NCBI GenBank assembly: GCA_002898535.1
Contig: BEHN01000020.1
Coordinates: 1-53,127, forward strand
Reading direction: 5' to 3'
Length of the DNA stretch: 53,127 nucleotides
Source: a bacterium HR11
GTDB taxonomy: Bacteria > Acidobacteriota > HRBIN11
Part shown: positions 43,649-53,127 of the stretch, piece by piece
How positions within the stretch are numbered: the first letter of the stretch is position 1
Layout of the letters: every line of letters starts with the position of its first letter
Program-made: the position numbers and the translations under genes
The notes under the pieces: generated by a model
What the model was told of the DNA's origin: nothing
The model's database searches: none
What the model saw: only the letters and a program-made list of their open reading frames with translations

Positions 43649-44590
43649 TCAATTCAGGTTCGAGAGGATGGACTTGATCTTCTGATGCTGACGGAGCTTC
43701 TCGATGGCCTTCATCTCGATCTGGCGGACCCGCTCCCGGGAGAGGCCGACGATCTTGCCGATCTCCTTAAGCGTGTGGGTCCGGTTGCCCTTCAGGCCGA
43801 ACCGGAGTTCCAGGATCTTACGTTCCTTGGGGTCGAGCTCCTGCATGGCCTCTTCCAGGAGCTCCTGGACGATCTTGGAGAAGGCCTGTTCCTCCAGGTG
43901 GACGGACTCGTCGCTAATCGTTTCCCCGACGACGATGTCGCCCTCCTGATCGACGGGCTGGCTCAGGGAAATCCCCGGCGCCGCCAGCTCCAGGATGTTC
44001 TCCAGGTTCCGCTCGGAGACGTGAAGTTCCTCGGCGATCTCCCGGATCGTCGGCCGTCGTCGGAGTTCCCCGGCCTGCCGCTGGATCGTCTGGCCGACCC
44101 GGTAGACCATGTTGGCGACCTTGGGCGGCAGGCGGAGGGGGTGGCCCAGGGCCGACAGGGCCTGGAGGATGGCCTGGCGAATCCACCACACGGCATAGGA
44201 CGTGAACTTCACATTCCGGTCGGGGTCGAACCGGCGGGCCGCTTCGATGAGACCCAGGTTGCCCTCGTTGATGAGGTCGACGAAGGGGACGCCGTAGCCT
44301 CGGTATTTCTTGGCGATCTTGATGACGAACCGCAGGTTGGCCTCGACGAGCCGCCGCAGGGCCTCTTCGTCGCCCTGCTGGATACGGCGGGCCAGTTCCT
44401 TCTCCTCCTCGGGGGTCACCTGGGGGATGCGGGCGACGTCCTTCAGGTAGAGTCGAAGGGTCCGGTTGGTGACCCGCGGGGGATAGACCTTGGCCTGTTC
44501 CCGTTCCTTGACGGACAGGCGCTCCTCTTCCTTTTCTTTCGGGAGCGGAACCTCCGCCACGACGCTGGACGGTACACGCTTACGGGTCAA
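43649..44590 (-). CDS. RpoD/RpoS-family sigma factor
   Basis: This 313-residue sigma-70 factor lacks region 1.1. Region 1.2 is at about 42-75 and region 2 at about 80-150 (EANLRFVIKIAKKYRGYGVPFVDLINEGN, then FDPDRNVKFTSYAVWWIRQAI). Region 3 precedes region 4 with the HTH HTLKEIGKIVGLSRERVRQIE. The DNA-contact residues of regions 2.4 and 4.2 look like those of the housekeeping sigma. The size suggests a group 2 factor or a short primary sigma. It lies after hspR on the same strand, with a GGTGTCG-type heptad array between. Confidence 0.92.
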   Translation of the reverse strand: MTRKRVPSSVVAEVPLPKEKEEERLSVKEREQAKVYPPRVTNRTLRLYLKDVARIPQVTPEEEKELARRIQQGDEEALRRLVEANLRFVIKIAKKYRGYGVPFVDLINEGNLGLIEAARRFDPDRNVKFTSYAVWWIRQAILQALSALGHPLRLPPKVANMVYRVGQTIQRQAGELRRRPTIREIAEELHVSERNLENILELAAPGISLSQPVDQEGDIVVGETISDESVHLEEQAFSKIVQELLEEAMQELDPKERKILELRFGLKGNRTHTLKEIGKIVGLSRERVRQIEMKAIEKLRQHQKIKSILSNLN

Positions 44591-44611
44591 TGGACGCTTC
44601 TCCGTATGATT

Positions 44612-44692
44612 CGGTGTTGGGTGTCAGGTGTCGGGTGTGGGGCGAGTCTTGAATAAAGACCGAACACCCAGCACCTAACACCTATATTTAGA
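44612..44692. repeat. palindromic GGTGTCG heptad array
   Basis: Heptads GGTGTTG/GGTGTCA/GGTGTCG (44613-44640) face the complementary ACACCCA/GCACCTA/ACACCTA run (44664-44686). A small GTCTT/AAGAC hairpin lies at the turn. It occupies most of the gap between the sigma-factor start and hspR. Confidence 0.8.
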
Positions 44693-44735
44693 GCCCGCGC
44701 CTCCTCGACTGTTACAAGGCCTCGGGTCGACGGTC

Positions 44736-45176
44736 TCATGAAGATTGAGACGGTTCGGCCTCGCCTTCCGTTCGGACCCAATCGTCCAGGGGGATCATCG
44801 ACATCCGGGGTGCCCGCACGAGGGCCGTCCGCATCCGGGCGTCGAAGTCCTGGATCTCCTGACTCAGTTCTTCCTGGAGGTATCGCAGGAGTTGGTTGAT
44901 CTGGACCTTCATCTCCTCGATCTTGTCTAATAGGTTCATGATGATCTCGACGCCGGCCAGGTTCACGCCCATCTCCCGGGTCAGGTTGAGGATCGTCTCC
45001 AGCCGCTTGAGGTCCTCTTCCGAGTAAAGACGGGTGTTCTTGGCCGTCCGGGACGGGCGAAGCAGGCCCTCTCGCTCGTAGAGGCGGAGCGTCTGGGGGT
45101 GGATATTGTACATCTTGGCGACGACGCCGATCGAGTAAAACTTCTTCCGTTCGTTGGCCGCCCGACGCGTCTTCAT
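44736..45176 (-). CDS. hspR: heat-shock repressor HspR (MerR family)
   Basis: This 146-residue MerR-family protein has an HTH in [27 protein letters not shown] (about residues 13-39), a wing with [21 protein letters not shown] and a C-terminal coiled coil. HspR represses dnaK-operon and chaperone genes by binding HAIR sites and needs DnaK as co-repressor. Its ATG overlaps the dnaJ stop by four bases. HAIR-like sites are present upstream of groES (1492-1512) and, less perfect, in the dnaK promoter (48344-48364). Its stop codon lies inside a GTCTCA/TGAGAC inverted repeat like the ends of the palindromic elements. Confidence 0.94.
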   Translation of the reverse strand: MKTRRAANERKKFYSIGVVAKMYNIHPQTLRLYEREGLLRPSRTAKNTRLYSEEDLKRLETILNLTREMGVNLAGVEIIMNLLDKIEEMKVQINQLLRYLQEELSQEIQDFDARMRTALVRAPRMSMIPLDDWVRTEGEAEPSQSS

Positions 45177-46324
45177 GACACCGTCCTCAAGAGCTCCTTC
45201 CGGGGGTCCTCCCGGTAAAGGTGTTCAAGCTCCCGGAATAGCTGGCGGGACCGCTCGTCCTGGACCTCCGGGACGACGACCCGGACTTCCACGTACTGGT
45301 CGCCCCGACCGTCCCCCGGGATGGGGACGCCTTTGCCGGGGATGCGGAAGACCTGACCCGATTGCGTGCCCGGCGGGACCCGCATCGTCACGACGCCGTC
45401 GACCGTCGGGACCTCGATCCGGGCGCCCAGGACGGCCTCCGGGACCGTGATGGGGACCGTCACGTAGATATCGTGGCCCTCCCGGCGGAACACGGGATGG
45501 GGCTGGACCTGCACGACCAGGTAAAGGTCGCCCGGCGGGCCGCCCCCCTCACCGTCGTGACCGTAGCCGGCCACCCGCAAGCGAGCGCCGTTTTCGACGC
45601 CGGCCGGGATGCGGACCCGGACCCGTTCCGTGCGCGTCGTCCACCGCTGGCCGCGACAGACGCTACAAGGCGGGCCCGCTACGCCCCCCGTGCCCCGGCA
45701 CACCGGACACGTCACGGCAAACCGCATGTACCCGGACGCCCGGGTCACGTAACCGGCCCCCTGACACGTCGGGCACGCCTGCGAACGGCCGGCCCCATGG
45801 CCGGTCCCATAGCAGGCACTGCAGGCCACCCGTCGGGTGACCTCGACCTCGATCTCCCGCCCCCGAACGGCGTCCAGGAAGCCGATGGTGACCGAGACCG
45901 TGATGTCCTCGCCCCGGCGGGGTCGAGCGGTGCCCCGGCCGGCCTGACGGCGACGGCCCCGGATGAAGTCGAAGAAGTCGCTGAAGACGTCCCGGAAGGT
46001 GTCGGCCCCGAAGCTTCCGAAGTCGAAGTCCTCGACGAAGACCCGGAAGTCCTCCGGCGGGGGACCACCCGGACCCGGAGCGCCGCCCTCGAAGACCGTC
46101 CCGTAGCGGTCGTACTGCTCCCGGAGCTTGGGGTCGCTGAGGACCCGGTACGCCTCCTGGATCTTCTTGAACATCTCCTCGGCCTGCTTGTCGCCGGGAT
46201 TCAAGTCCGGATGATACTTGCGGGCCAGCTTCCGGTAAGCCTTCTTGATCTCCTCCAAGGAGGCGTCCCGCGATACGCCCAGGATCTGGTAGTAATCGTC
46301 CCGCGGACCGCCCGACCACGCCAT
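45173..46324 (-). CDS. dnaJ: co-chaperone DnaJ (Hsp40)
   Basis: This 383-residue type I Hsp40 stimulates DnaK ATPase and delivers clients. The J domain has HPD at residues 38-40. A G/F-rich, acidic linker ([25 protein letters not shown]) follows. The zinc region has four CxxC pairs (CSAC, CPTC, CPVC, CSVC). The C-terminal substrate domains end at about 370. It lies 61 bases after dnaK and overlaps hspR. No grpE lies between dnaK and dnaJ, unlike many operons of this type. Confidence 0.96.
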   Translation of the reverse strand: MAWSGGPRDDYYQILGVSRDASLEEIKKAYRKLARKYHPDLNPGDKQAEEMFKKIQEAYRVLSDPKLREQYDRYGTVFEGGAPGPGGPPPEDFRVFVEDFDFGSFGADTFRDVFSDFFDFIRGRRRQAGRGTARPRRGEDITVSVTIGFLDAVRGREIEVEVTRRVACSACYGTGHGAGRSQACPTCQGAGYVTRASGYMRFAVTCPVCRGTGGVAGPPCSVCRGQRWTTRTERVRVRIPAGVENGARLRVAGYGHDGEGGGPPGDLYLVVQVQPHPVFRREGHDIYVTVPITVPEAVLGARIEVPTVDGVVTMRVPPGTQSGQVFRIPGKGVPIPGDGRGDQYVEVRVVVPEVQDERSRQLFRELEHLYREDPRKELLRTVS

Positions 46325-46385
46325 CGCTGACCCCTCTACCGGGTCCGGGTCTCAGACGCCGATGCCCCTGACACCCCGACCGGGT

Positions 46386-48293
<1,908 letters not shown>

Positions 48294-48334
48294 GGATTCC
48301 CTCCACGACCCCAGAGCTTCTTGACTCACTCTAT

Positions 48335-48363
48335 AGAATAGGACTTAAGTATGGTGTTGTCAA
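48335..48363 (-). promoter_or_regulatory. dnaK operon promoter
   Basis: On the minus strand TTGACA (48363-48358) is separated by 17 bases from TATTCT (48340-48335). It is a near-consensus sigma-70 promoter giving a leader of about 35 bases before the dnaK ATG. Confidence 0.85.
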
Positions 48364-48364
48364 G
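48344..48364. promoter_or_regulatory. imperfect HAIR-like site in the dnaK promoter
   Basis: CTTAAGT (48344-48350), seven bases, TGTCAAG (48358-48364) matches CTTGAGT-N7-ACTCAAG at 11 of 14 positions and covers the -35 box. A further half-site CTTGACT lies at 48320-48326 near the transcription start. This fits autoregulation by HspR, but the palindrome is weaker than the groES one. Confidence 0.55.
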
Positions 48365-48383
48365 AAACGATGACAATGTCAAA

Positions 48384-49187
48384 CTAACCCAGGGGCCTCG
48401 GAAGCCGACCGATGAAGGCCAGAAGCCGACCCGCGTCCCCCCGCCGGTGGGAGAAAAACCAGCTCCCATTGCAGTACGTGCACAACCGGAGGGGATGAAT
48501 CTGGGCCCGCCGGAGGCCCCGCCGCCGGGCCTGTAGGATGTTGAGGCCTACCAGGTCCAGGAACCACCCCTGGGATCGGCGCTCGACGACGTAGGGGGCC
48601 CAATCGGGATAGGCTTGATGGACCGCCTCGAGGACATCCAGGCCGACCGCATAACAGCACCGCTGGATCGAGGGACCCAGGACGATCTCGACTTGCGACA
48701 GGTCACTCCCCTGGGCTTCCAGGGCGTCCAGGGCCGCCTCCAGGACGCCCCGGACCGTCCCCCGCCACCCGGCGTGGACGATCCCGACGGCGGGCAGGGC
48801 CCGGTCGTAAATCCATATCGGGATGCAGTCGGCGACCGTGACGCCCAGGAGGAGGGCCGTCCGGTCGGTCATCAGGCCGTCGGCCTCGGGCAGGTCCGTC
48901 CCGTGGACGGGCGACGGGTTCCACAGGACGGTCGTCCCGTGGACCTGGGCGGCGTAGGCGACCCCCCAGTCGGCGATGTCCAAGAGGTCCATCAGGAGGC
49001 CCAATCGTCGTTGAAAGTCTTCCGACTTCTTGAGGCTGAAGTCGGGGGCCTCGGGCCATTGCCACCGAGGAAGCGTCGGCTGGAGCCGCCGGGTCACCAG
49101 GCCATGCAGGACGGGACCCTGCTGGAGCCATCGGTCATAGCCCAGCAGGTACCAACCGTTGTTTAACGTCCACCACTGATAGCCCAT
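48384..49187 (-). CDS. pgeF: peptidoglycan editing factor PgeF (laccase/YfiH family)
   Basis: This 267-residue protein is of the multicopper-oxidase-like YfiH family, now linked to removal of mis-incorporated residues from peptidoglycan precursors. It has QVHG at residues 81-84, ADC ending at C121, HAGWRG at 138-143, GPSIQRCCYAV, and FFSHRRGDAGR near the end, all family metal/active-site motifs. It lies upstream of the dnaK promoter on the same strand. The 39-bp gap to the next gene upstream holds octads of TAACGGCG type. Confidence 0.92.
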   Translation of the reverse strand: MGYQWWTLNNGWYLLGYDRWLQQGPVLHGLVTRRLQPTLPRWQWPEAPDFSLKKSEDFQRRLGLLMDLLDIADWGVAYAAQVHGTTVLWNPSPVHGTDLPEADGLMTDRTALLLGVTVADCIPIWIYDRALPAVGIVHAGWRGTVRGVLEAALDALEAQGSDLSQVEIVLGPSIQRCCYAVGLDVLEAVHQAYPDWAPYVVERRSQGWFLDLVGLNILQARRRGLRRAQIHPLRLCTYCNGSWFFSHRRGDAGRLLAFIGRLPRPLG

Positions 49188-49226
49188 GGTCCCAACGTCG
49201 TAACGGCGGGACGTCGCGTCCTGCCG

Positions 49227-51659
49227 TCATGGTGTCACGGGCCCCTCGGGCCACACCTGCCAGCCGTCCGCCCGCAGGCCCGGCCCCGGATTGATCCAGA
49301 GGAAAGTATACGACCCGGCCTCAGGATTGATTTCCGTCCAATCGTAGACTTCATAGTGGCCCGAGGGTTCGACTCGGAAGGTCTTTCGGACGCGAAGGCG
49401 ACCGGTCTGGTCCAGGACCCAAAGGGGAAGGTCCAGGGCGCCACCGGCCTCGTTCCGGACCCGGAGTCGCAAGTGCCACCGGCCGGCCGGCAGGTCCATC
49501 GTCCAGACGCACAGGGCCTGACCGACGCGGGTCCACGACCGGAGGGCAACGCCCTGGGACGCCCGGGGGTCCCATACGGGGAGGCCGCCCTCCCGGGGGC
49601 ACCGTTCGAATTCGATGACCGTATCGACCGAGGGGAGGGGCCGACCGGGCGGACCGGGGGCTTCGCCGGGTCGAAGTCGGACCGTTTCCACTTGGCCCGG
49701 CTCGAATCGATACTTGGAACCCCGGGGGAGTCGCCCTTCGTGGGACCACAGAGGGTCCGTATTCTCGATGACGACCGAGACGGTCCCATCCGGATGGGTT
49801 TCCGTCCTTCGGACCCACAGACCGGGTGTCGGCGGCGGAAACCGGCTCCACAGCTCGACCCGCCGGTTCCGAAGGGGGAAGAAAAGGAGGAACCGGACTC
49901 GCTCCGACTCGTCGGGCCGGGACGAAAGATAGGCCAGGTTCCCCAGGAGTTGGTCCCGGTCATCGGGAAAGTCGACCAGCACGAAGTGGGTAATCCCAAG
50001 GCGGTCTAAGACACCGGCTTCCCAGTTGAGCTTACGGGGCTCATAGATGGGGTGGGCCCGGAAGGGTGTCTCCAAGGCCAGGGTCGGGCTGAAATTACCC
50101 GTCAGGACGCTCCCGGGCGGGAGGTACTCGGCCAGAAATCGGGAAAAGTCCCGCAGGCGGGTCGAGGGTCCGTACCGCCACCAATGGACGGCCCAAGCGG
50201 CCTGGGCCAGGACCTCGGTCCCGATCAAGACGGCGACCCCGGCGATGACCCAGGGCCTTGGCTGGCCGGTTTCGGGACCGACGCGGGCAGGGGCTGCCGT
50301 CGAGGCCGTCGCTGGGTTCGAAGGCCCCGGAGGCCGGGCCCTCCGGCCTTTCCATCTCCGCCCGAGGCCGACCCCCAGGAGGGTCCCGACCGTCGCCAGG
50401 GCGGCCAGCAGGGCCAGGGTCTGGTAGGCCCCGTAGTAATTTTGGGGAAACGGTCGGGTGTCGTAATTCAAGAGCGATGGCCACCGCTCCCGAAGGATAT
50501 AGAAGACGCCCGAGTTCAGGATCGTCTTGATGACCTCCCCCCACCACAGGAAGTACCAGGGTGCCCATCGCCACGAGCCGGCGGAGCCGAACGACCCGGC
50601 GACGATTCGGTAGAGGCCCGCCAGGGCCAGGAAGAACATCGCCAGGAAAGCCGGGAGCCAAAACCGGAGGTACCGGTAGTACAGGAGGCTGTAAGCCCCG
50701 AACTCGGTCACGAACCACAGCCAGGCGAGTCGCTCAAGGGGCACCGTCGGCCCGCCGCCCAGGCGGCGGATCGGGACCATCAGGACCTGAAGGGCGCCGA
50801 CCAGCGTCAGGACGGGCATATACCGAAGCATGTAGGCCGCCCCGGGCTCTGTCCAGAGATGACGGAGGACGTCCAGCCAGGACCGGGGCCGCCGGAGGTC
50901 CCAGTCCCATCCGAAGAACATACGAAACACATCCCGGTGAGGCCAAAAGACGAAGAGACCCCAGGCCAGGAAGCCAAGGCCCAGGCCCCACAAGAGCCAG
51001 CGGTATCGGTTCCACACCCGTCGGAGGGACCGGCCTTCCCGTTCGACGGCCACGTCCAGGGAGGCCAGCAGGAGGGCCAGCGTAAAGGGATGGGTCAGGC
51101 TCTTGGTCATGTAGGCCAGGGCCGTCGCCAGGCCGGCCCCGAACCAGGACCGGGGCCGCTCGACGCCCCGAACCCAGAGATACACGGCCAGGGCCAGAAA
51201 AAAGAGGAGCTCGCCGGTCCGATTCCCGATGCGGGCGTAGGTCCAGTGCAGATAGTGAATCCCCAGGAGGACCATCCCGAGGTAGGCCCACAGAAAGCCA
51301 AAGGTCCGATACAGGACGGCGAACACGACCCCCAGGGTCAGGCTCGAAAAGAGGGCCGGCACGACCTGGGTCTGCCAGTAGCCGACCCCCAGGAGGCGGT
51401 AGCTCAGGTAGGTGAAGAGATGGGGCACGGGGTTCAGATACATGAGGTTCCATTCATCGAGGGTCCACCGACCCGTCAGGACCCTGTTGCGGGCGTTGAC
51501 GGCGTAGTTGCCCGAATCGACGAGTTCGCCCCAGCTCCAGTCCAGGTCCTCCGGGGCGTCGTAGGCCAGAAAGGCCCAGCGGGGGACGCACAGGAGGAGC
51601 CACGTGACGACGACGAGGAGCTGTCGCCGGTAGGACGGACCAGGAGATACTACTGACAT
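49227..51659 (-). CDS. large GT-C-like membrane glycosyltransferase with C-terminal beta domain
   Basis: This 810-residue protein has a first helix (about 10-25), a periplasmic loop with acidic residues (EDLDWSWGELVDSGNYAVNARN), and ten or more further helices to about residue 520, the layout of GT-C/PMT-family enzymes. Residues about 530-810 form a soluble region rich in beta strands, ending in a sandwich-like domain (WHLRLRVRNEAGGALDLPLWVLDQ). Such C-terminal domains often bind carbohydrate, but this is inference. Donor and acceptor unknown. The Asp pattern differs from the protein at 35364, so they are not close duplicates. Confidence 0.8.
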   Translation of the reverse strand: MSVVSPGPSYRRQLLVVVTWLLLCVPRWAFLAYDAPEDLDWSWGELVDSGNYAVNARNRVLTGRWTLDEWNLMYLNPVPHLFTYLSYRLLGVGYWQTQVVPALFSSLTLGVVFAVLYRTFGFLWAYLGMVLLGIHYLHWTYARIGNRTGELLFFLALAVYLWVRGVERPRSWFGAGLATALAYMTKSLTHPFTLALLLASLDVAVEREGRSLRRVWNRYRWLLWGLGLGFLAWGLFVFWPHRDVFRMFFGWDWDLRRPRSWLDVLRHLWTEPGAAYMLRYMPVLTLVGALQVLMVPIRRLGGGPTVPLERLAWLWFVTEFGAYSLLYYRYLRFWLPAFLAMFFLALAGLYRIVAGSFGSAGSWRWAPWYFLWWGEVIKTILNSGVFYILRERWPSLLNYDTRPFPQNYYGAYQTLALLAALATVGTLLGVGLGRRWKGRRARPPGPSNPATASTAAPARVGPETGQPRPWVIAGVAVLIGTEVLAQAAWAVHWWRYGPSTRLRDFSRFLAEYLPPGSVLTGNFSPTLALETPFRAHPIYEPRKLNWEAGVLDRLGITHFVLVDFPDDRDQLLGNLAYLSSRPDESERVRFLLFFPLRNRRVELWSRFPPPTPGLWVRRTETHPDGTVSVVIENTDPLWSHEGRLPRGSKYRFEPGQVETVRLRPGEAPGPPGRPLPSVDTVIEFERCPREGGLPVWDPRASQGVALRSWTRVGQALCVWTMDLPAGRWHLRLRVRNEAGGALDLPLWVLDQTGRLRVRKTFRVEPSGHYEVYDWTEINPEAGSYTFLWINPGPGLRADGWQVWPEGPVTP

Positions 51660-51751
51660 CCGACGTCGGGCTCACCCGGGGCAATTCGGATGTCCATCAT
51701 TGTGGCCGGACGCCACGGCCGGATGCAAGCCATGACGACCGGGATTCGGTG

Positions 51752-51897
51752 TCAGGTCTTTTTTCCAGGACCTAACCCCCAATACCCAGCTTGTTTGAAA
51801 AATCGTGCCTTCCGGGCGCTGAAAAAGGCCGCCCCGACGCCACTCTTCACGAACTGAACGGCCCTGTCGGGTCTGTAGTCTGGGGTCTATGGTCCGT
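51752..51897. repeat. dispersed repeat copy and stop-flush heptads before rtcA
   Basis: Positions 51752-51790 carry a GGTGTCAGGTC-type run with an AGGTC/AGGACCT pairing. Positions 51795-51870 carry a plus-strand dispersed-repeat copy (TTGAAAAATCGT to CACGAACTGAACGGCCCTG). Four heptads of GGTCTGT/GGTCTAT type occupy 51870-51897 and end flush with the rtcA stop codon (complement of 51898-51900). Confidence 0.85.
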
Positions 51898-52953
51898 TTA
51901 CGGCCGAGTCGCCGTGATGAGGCCGTCTTCCCGGACGTCCCACCGAACGTCGGGGAGGAACTGACGGGCTACGTACAGGCTCGCTCGCGTGTGGGGCGTG
52001 ATGGCCGACGTCCGGAGGCACCCCCCGGTCCACGCCAGAAAGGGCACGATCTGGTCGGCCAGGTGACGGTCCGCGCATGCACCGGCTTCAAGTTCCTCCA
52101 GCAGGGCTTGGGCGGCCCGGATGCCGACGGTCTCGGCCGGCACGCCCCGTTCGCCAAGGGCCGAGGCCCCGAGACGGTACTCGACAGTCGGGTCGTCCAC
52201 GTCCCGCAGGACGGCCCAGAGGACGATCCCGGCCCCGGGCGAAGCCGTTTCCTGATAGTCTACTCGAACCGACACAGGGACGTCGGGCGGCCGCCGTAAG
52301 GCGTTGATAGCCGCCTCCCGCATGCGCTCGGCCACGCGAGCCGACCGCAGGTGGTGGGAGGCGTGGGCCACGCCCTCAATTCGGACGAGCCGTCCCGAGC
52401 CGTCCAGCCGAAGGGGCATCGGCAGGGCTCCGTGGGGCCGGGCCCGAAACTCGACGTGACCCCCACCGGCCGGGTAGTAACCCCGTCGGAACAAGCGAAA
52501 CGAGACCTGAGCCCAACGTTGGAGGTGAAACAGTAAGACGGCCTCAAAATAATCCGCCGGGATGCTCCAGGGCACGTCCGTCCCGCCCCGGACGACCCAC
52601 CGGGTCTCGACCGGGCCCATCACGACGGGCAGAAGGACGGCCTGCAAAAGGAGGGTCACCGAGCCGGCCGTGCCGATGTCGATCTCATAATCGCCGGGTC
52701 GGATAGGCCCCGGTTCGAACTCCAACTCCGTCGAGCCGACCGAGTCGCCACGGACCCGGGCCCCGCACAGGCGGGCGGCCGCCCGAACGCCGTGCAAGTG
52801 CTGGGGCCGCAGGCCCGGCCGGGGTCGGTTCGCCCGGATATGCTGGATCCGAAAAGGCCGGCCCGTCAGGACACTGAACCCCAACGCGTGCCGCAGGATC
52901 GAGCCGCCGCCTTCCTCTTCCCGTCCGTCCAGTTCGACCCAGTCCGCTCCCAT
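51898..52953 (-). CDS. rtcA: RNA 3'-terminal phosphate cyclase
   Basis: This 351-residue enzyme converts an RNA 3'-phosphate to a 2',3'-cyclic phosphate with ATP. The N-terminus ELDGREEEGGGSILRHALG and FRIQHIRANRPRPGLRPQH are family hallmarks. GTAGSVTLLLQAVLL and RGYYPAGGG follow, then ADRHLADQIVPFLA. The likely adenylated histidine is H321 in TPHTRAS, aligned with the catalytic His before the final helix. The length is normal. No rtcB or rtcR is in the window. The start is ATG 52953. Confidence 0.94.
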   Translation of the reverse strand: MGADWVELDGREEEGGGSILRHALGFSVLTGRPFRIQHIRANRPRPGLRPQHLHGVRAAARLCGARVRGDSVGSTELEFEPGPIRPGDYEIDIGTAGSVTLLLQAVLLPVVMGPVETRWVVRGGTDVPWSIPADYFEAVLLFHLQRWAQVSFRLFRRGYYPAGGGHVEFRARPHGALPMPLRLDGSGRLVRIEGVAHASHHLRSARVAERMREAAINALRRPPDVPVSVRVDYQETASPGAGIVLWAVLRDVDDPTVEYRLGASALGERGVPAETVGIRAAQALLEELEAGACADRHLADQIVPFLAWTGGCLRTSAITPHTRASLYVARQFLPDVRWDVREDGLITATRP

Positions 52954-53127
52954 CCGGATCGTCCCGCCGCCTATGGGCTCGAATGGCTCGGGGCTGACAC
53001 CGGCCGGAAGTGTAGGACTTTGTTGACCTAGGACTTACGCAGTTGCCTGCGCTTCCCCCTGTGTCCGGGCGGCCGGCCGCCGACCCGGGCGTCGGCCGTC
53101 CGGCCCGACCCGGACAGGAAGGGGGCG
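52954..53127. other. upstream region of rtcA at the window edge
   Basis: Two direct copies of TAGGACTT (53013-53020 and 53029-53036) lie about 60-85 bases before the rtcA start and may be an operator or a repeat remnant. Beyond 53040 the sequence is GC-rich and no gene start is visible before the window ends. Confidence 0.4.

Overview
This window is a GC-rich chromosomal segment of a diderm (Gram-negative-type) bacterium. The evidence for two membranes is a lipoprotein secretin, a giant TamB/Omp85-type protein and a periplasmic DsbA-like protein. The heat-shock genes are arranged dnaK-dnaJ-hspR, with HspR-type (HAIR-like) operators. Metabolism includes an archaeal-type PEP carboxylase and a two-subunit 2-oxoacid:ferredoxin oxidoreductase. 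Together these suggest a poorly sampled, possibly thermophilic or oxygen-limited lineage (Acidobacteriota-like or a neighbouring phylum). I cannot assign it further from sequence alone. I saw no transposase, phage gene, CRISPR array, rRNA or tRNA.

Layout. 0.5-3.7 kb: an unknown membrane protein, then groES-groEL with a near-consensus promoter, a HAIR-like operator and a strong hairpin terminator. 3.8-17.3 kb, minus strand: a run of seven genes reading DsbA-like oxidoreductase, TamB-Omp85 fusion (2295 aa), hotdog thioesterase, Yip1-like protein, lipoprotein secretin, large unknown membrane protein and UbiE/MenG-type methyltransferase, which looks like an envelope-biogenesis cluster. 17.5-25.1 kb: SDR oxidoreductase, zinc-ribbon protein, unknown helical protein, secA, HExxH metallopeptidase and sugar nucleotidyltransferase. 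25.7-30.5 kb: 4-alpha-glucanotransferase, FmdB-like zinc ribbon and an ABC-2 exporter pair. 31-34.7 kb: secreted DUF1028 protein, then a four-gene operon with a SufR/COG2345-like regulator. 34.7-37 kb: a truncated GT2 glycosyltransferase and a GT-C enzyme. 37-42.3 kb: Dabb protein plus archaeal-type PEPC (minus strand), and korAB (plus strand). 42.3-49.2 kb, minus strand: pgeF, dnaK, dnaJ, hspR, an RpoD-like sigma factor and an EpmA-like synthetase. 49.2-53 kb: a second GT-C enzyme and RNA 3'-phosphate cyclase.

The most unusual feature lies between the genes. Many intergenic gaps carry degenerate short tandem arrays of period 7 or 8, with a different word at different loci. Several start or end exactly at a stop codon, and several run into coding sequence as in-frame linkers or C-terminal tails. 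Three arrays are built into palindromic elements with a conserved 23-bp core, and two of these also have recognisable TCTCATAAATC-type terminal inverted repeats. A separate repeat of about 70 bp, ending near ACGAACCGAACGGCCCTG, is present in about ten copies and in two places lies next to such an element. With the single-chain TamB-Omp85 protein and a possible RNA switch between groES and groEL, these are the main leads.
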